From Candidatus Zixiibacteriota bacterium (GTDB taxonomy: Bacteria > Zixibacteria > MSB-5A5 > CAIYYT01): a stretch of DNA of 8,926 bases. The notes under the pieces were generated by a model, which searched no databases, was not told where the DNA came from, and saw only the letters and a list, made by a program, of their open reading frames with translations. Position numbers and translations under genes: made by a program. The stretch lies in the NCBI GenBank assembly GCA_023134875.1, contig JAGLUH010000203.1, positions 1 to 8,926 on the forward strand, given 5' to 3'. This document shows positions 8,301-8,926 of the stretch, piece after piece; the first letter of the stretch is position 1; every line of letters starts with the position of its first letter.

Positions 8301-8731
8301 GTGATTCCTGCGACAACTGCGTGCAGAATTTCAACCCGCTTCAGGAAGATACCGACCTCGATCTGTTTGGTGATAGTTGTGACAATTGCCCATTCTTCGT
8401 CAACCCTTTACAGGAAGACCGTGACGGCGACGACGTCGGCGACAGTTGTGACAACTGCATCGATATTCCCAATCCCGACCAGGCGGACAGCGACAGCAAC
8501 GGCATCGGTGATCTCTGTGATTTTGTCTGCGGCGATACCGATGGTTCCGGACTTGTCAATATCGCGGATGTTGTTTATCTGATTAACTATATCTTCGGCG
8601 GCGGTCCACCGCCGGTACCGCATGAGCTCTCCGGCGATGTCGACTGCAACCAAATGGTCAACATCGCGGATGTAGTGTATCTGATTTCCTACATCTTCGG
8701 CGGCGGCCCACCCCCCTGCTACGACTGCTGA
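5369..8731 (+). CDS. Secreted metzincin endopeptidase (M12B/reprolysin-like) with beta-propeller, Ca-binding arrays and dockerin-like tail
   Basis: The 1120-aa preprotein (numbered from the ATG at 5369) has a basic N-terminus and a hydrophobic signal segment (14-37, probable cut near A37). A beta-rich propeptide spans about 40-205 and holds a single cysteine, C198 in LFCGV, a candidate cysteine switch. The catalytic domain is about 218-430. [11 protein letters not shown] gives zinc ligands H363, H367 and H373 with catalytic E364, and the Met-turn is IMSY (M396). Then follow Ca-binding DCNxNGIPD repeats (434-575), an NHL-like beta-propeller (580-841), one more DCNxNG unit (846-876), seven 23-residue TSP3-type units (891-1051) and a dockerin-like pair (1054-1120). 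It should cleave proteins outside the cell and depend on zinc and calcium. It starts 38 nt after the carboxypeptidase stop with no terminator, so the two are probably co-transcribed. The exact subfamily within the metzincins is less certain. Confidence 0.9.
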   Translation: MKTARKTRIGSPMRFLIVFGLLIFTLVAAIGTAATGAIDQRDAVTLAPFTLSGETGGHKAIQVRLNQIDYLALKDGPQSRLIELPLSAVETVILELERFEVTTPRSRFLIGTGATGENIHAIAPDVTLWRGQIVDEPESHAFLAFTGQGSANGWVTLASGETYIISQPAAQAAQGWEQPIYVHKEEVNAYFPEVPLFCGVEAPNHPHQETLRRGAKEIISNLSVAELAIEADQTFVNLFGDVTAAENYVVQLIGAISDIYMRDVNCKLTIEFLRSWPDGGEPFGADDLHGFATYWQTNENPSEYNIIHLLSGRRDLTYGGVAWVGGTCSVTGTYSIGGYLNGSFPTPVDLPNIGSWDIIVCAHEMGHNFGTMHTHDGFIPTIDDCGNGIPSRGTIMSYCHLYAGYTSNIDLRFHRRVQFVIIVESGINSCFWSDCNGNSIPDSTDISFGTSDDVNSNGVPDECEDCNNNGILDDVDIAGGESDVNSNGIPDVCETDCNGNSLPDRYEIDLELVNDANGNYVPDECDPDCDGNLIADFIEIANGSKDDYDRNTIPDICQDCDSNGVTDWLDLGRQHNLYLADLLDHVREYYSVSGYPIQNLGAGSLLDPYDLVFGPDRQLYVASYGDHRIVRIDVDNDSAATFVPQGSLDLLNPSALVFGPNGNLFVASRSYSRILEYDGQTGAPVGIFVNTGSGSLSGPFGLIFDGDGNLLVSSYNNNMILRFSGVDGAFLDTIIAPGSGGLDGPRGLAIRGHSKLLVASYRSDQVLEYNLLTGQFVRVFNDDYTPLDPWGLRIGPNGNVFVSSPGRVRVIEYDAEAGRYYRSYVRGDEGLAMPTGLAFRPTSPLDCNENGVIDYCDIASGTSQDINLNGSPDECETTDTDGDGVVDIADNCVTVYNPDQLNNDNDPLGDLCDNCPYVTNPLQTDIDNDSIGDSCDFCTDFDGDGYGDPGYPTDTCILDNCPSTYNPAQLDFDNDSVGDSCDNCVQNFNPLQEDTDLDLFGDSCDNCPFFVNPLQEDRDGDDVGDSCDNCIDIPNPDQADSDSNGIGDLCDFVCGDTDGSGLVNIADVVYLINYIFGGGPPPVPHELSGDVDCNQMVNIADVVYLISYIFGGGPPPCYDC
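6668..7093 (+). repeat. First part of the DCNxNGIPD calcium-binding array (period about 31 residues)
   Basis: Metzincin residues 434-464, 465-495, 496-527 and 528-558 are four units of 31-32 residues (about 93 nt). A fifth unit, 559-575, keeps only its first half. Each full unit holds two Asp/Asn-rich loops of the type DCNGNSIPD and [11 protein letters not shown] with one Cys at each end. Such loops resemble EF-hand or TSP3 calcium sites and are familiar from planctomycete and candidate-phylum surface proteins. They form a rigid, Ca-dependent linker after the catalytic domain. Confidence 0.8.
7106..7891 (+). repeat. NHL-like beta-propeller, six blade signatures
   Basis: Metzincin residues 580-841 contain six copies of a P-x-x-L-x-F/I-G-P signature, with the proline at residues 608, 653, 699, 745, 789 and 834. 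Spacing is 44-46 residues (132-138 nt). Typical blade text is [11 protein letters not shown], followed by ILEYD-x-x-TG. The sixth signature lacks the rest of its blade, while the stretch 583-600 before the first signature looks like the missing outer strands. A closed six-bladed ring with a 'velcro' blade made of both ends is therefore likely. The domain probably binds a ligand or protein outside the cell; no catalytic residues are evident. Confidence 0.75.
7904..7996 (+). repeat. Resumed DCNxNG calcium-binding unit after the propeller
   Basis: Residues 846-876 of the metzincin form one complete 31-residue unit ([18 protein letters not shown], then [12 protein letters not shown]). It belongs to the same family as the array at residues 434-575. 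The propeller therefore sits inside the array rather than beside it. Confidence 0.75.
8039..8521 (+). repeat. TSP3-type calcium-binding array, seven 69-nt units
   Basis: Residues 891-1051 are exactly seven 23-residue units starting at 891, 914, 937, 960, 983, 1006 and 1029. Six units fit NC-x4-NPxQ-x-D-x-D-x-x-x-GD-x-CD, the thrombospondin type 3 pattern in which Asp side chains wrap calcium and neighbouring Cys residues bond. The third unit (937-959, [20 protein letters not shown]) has a different text but keeps the length. The DNA copies are related but not identical, so the array is old rather than freshly expanded. It likely forms a stiff Ca-loaded stalk. Confidence 0.88.
8528..8728 (+). 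other. C-terminal four-cysteine dockerin-like module of the metzincin
   Basis: Residues 1054-1120 contain [13 protein letters not shown] with helix VVYLINYIF, then [13 protein letters not shown] with helix VVYLISYIF, each followed by GGGPPP. Ca-loop positions 1, 3, 5, 9 and 12 are filled in both halves. The cysteines C1054, C1093, C1117 and C1120 match the spacing in the upstream carboxypeptidase within one residue. Both proteins end in PC-x-D-C (plus one Pro in the carboxypeptidase). Confidence 0.82.
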
Positions 8732-8788
8732 CAACGGTGACGCTTCGTTCTCTTTGCTACATCAGGTAAGCTTTCTTGAAAAAGATCG

Positions 8789-8812
8789 TAGGAGCATTTC
8801 GCCAAATGCCTA
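8789..8812. repeat. REP-like imperfect hairpin in the 3' intergenic tail
   Basis: GCATTT (8794-8799) and AAATGC (8804-8809) form a 6-bp stem around CGCC. An alternative fold pairs TAGG (8789-8792) with CCTA (8809-8812) and CATTT with AAATG, leaving an AG bulge. On the + strand no T-run follows, so it is not a classical terminator for the metzincin. On the - strand it is followed by CGATCTTTTTC, so it could end transcription coming from the right. A dispersed REP-type palindrome is the other reading. Confidence 0.4.
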
Positions 8813-8896
8813 TTCGACGCCGGCAACCACGAGGATCTCATCCATTGGCAGATTGAGTCGCACCGCATCGGGTCGAACACCGACTGGAATATCCCA
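8810..8896 (-). pseudogene. Possible minus-strand coding remnant (28 codons)
   Basis: On the - strand an open stretch runs from 8896 and ends at a TAG (8812-8810). It reads WDIPVGVRPDAVRL followed by NLPMDEILVVAGVE, with gene-like codon use (GTC, GGT, GAT, CTC, GTG, GCC, GGC). A TAG at 8899-8897 interrupts the frame upstream, and no start codon with a binding site is visible. It may be the broken C-terminus of a gene or part of a dispersed repeat. I do not recognise the family. Confidence 0.25.
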
Positions 8897-8903
8897 CTAT
8901 GAA

Positions 8904-8922
8904 GGGCTTGTTGAAAAAGTCC
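8904..8922. repeat. 19-nt near-palindrome at the right edge (dispersed repeat or IS end)
   Basis: GGGCTTGTTGAAAAAGTCC pairs with itself at eight of nine positions (one G-T wobble, one mismatch) around a central G. From memory, close variants (GGACTTTTTCAACAAGCCC) recur in intergenic DNA and at insertion-sequence ends in diverse bacteria. A weaker relative, with the shared core TTGAAAAAG, lies at 8776-8784. The window stops 4 nt later, so any element to the right is cut off. Confidence 0.45.
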
Positions 8923-8926
8923 TGGT

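Noticed and set aside
6668..8521. CRISPR-like appearance of regular repeats
   Set aside because: The repeats are in frame, degenerate, without spacers, and translate into known Ca-binding protein repeats. There are no cas genes.
8076..8582. Thr/Ile-rich overlapping frame inside the TSP3 array on the same strand
   Set aside because: It is a +1 shadow of the repeated Asp codons. The sense frame has perfect TSP3 signatures throughout.

Overview
The window reads as a piece of genome from an uncultured Gram-negative-type bacterium of the FCB / candidate-phylum kind. The closest match I recall is 'Candidatus Zixibacteria'. The reasons are two large multidomain secreted metalloproteases that end in a dockerin-like pair with the signature [18 protein letters not shown], Ca-binding arrays of the DCNxNGIPD and TSP3 types, NHL-like propeller repeats, and one promoter-like site of the TAnnTTTG form known from Bacteroidetes. 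The taxon is an inference from memory, not a database result.

Layout, all real genes on the + strand. (1) 1-101: AT-rich leader without a recognisable gene. (2) 102-2276: a polytopic GT-C type glycosyltransferase (GT39/ArnT-PMT-like) with a C-terminal TPR domain. (3) 2277-2453: intergenic, with a candidate promoter and a good ribosome binding site for the next gene. (4) 2454-5330: a secreted M14 zinc carboxypeptidase of the carboxypeptidase D/N/E type, with a transthyretin-like domain, beta-sandwich modules, two Ig-like repeats and a C-terminal dockerin-like module. (5) 5369-8731: a secreted metzincin (M12B/reprolysin-like, HExxHxxGxxH) with a propeptide, a Ca-binding repeat array that is split by a beta-propeller, a seven-unit TSP3 array and the same type of C-terminal dockerin-like module. 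(6) 8732-8926: an intergenic tail rich in imperfect palindromes, ending in a 19-nt near-palindrome that looks like a dispersed repeat or insertion-sequence end.

The two proteases are 38 nt apart with no terminator between them and very probably form one transcription unit. Together they supply an endopeptidase and an exopeptidase outside the cell. Their only shared domain is the C-terminal module, in which two Ca-loop helices are combined with four cysteines at matching positions. That shared tag suggests a common way of folding, sorting or anchoring; no cohesin or sorting enzyme is present here to prove it. The glycosyltransferase is separated from them by 177 nt and a candidate promoter, so a functional link is only possible.

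Both ends of the window carry sequences that resemble mobile-element or dispersed-repeat ends. This would fit an assembly contig that broke at repeats.
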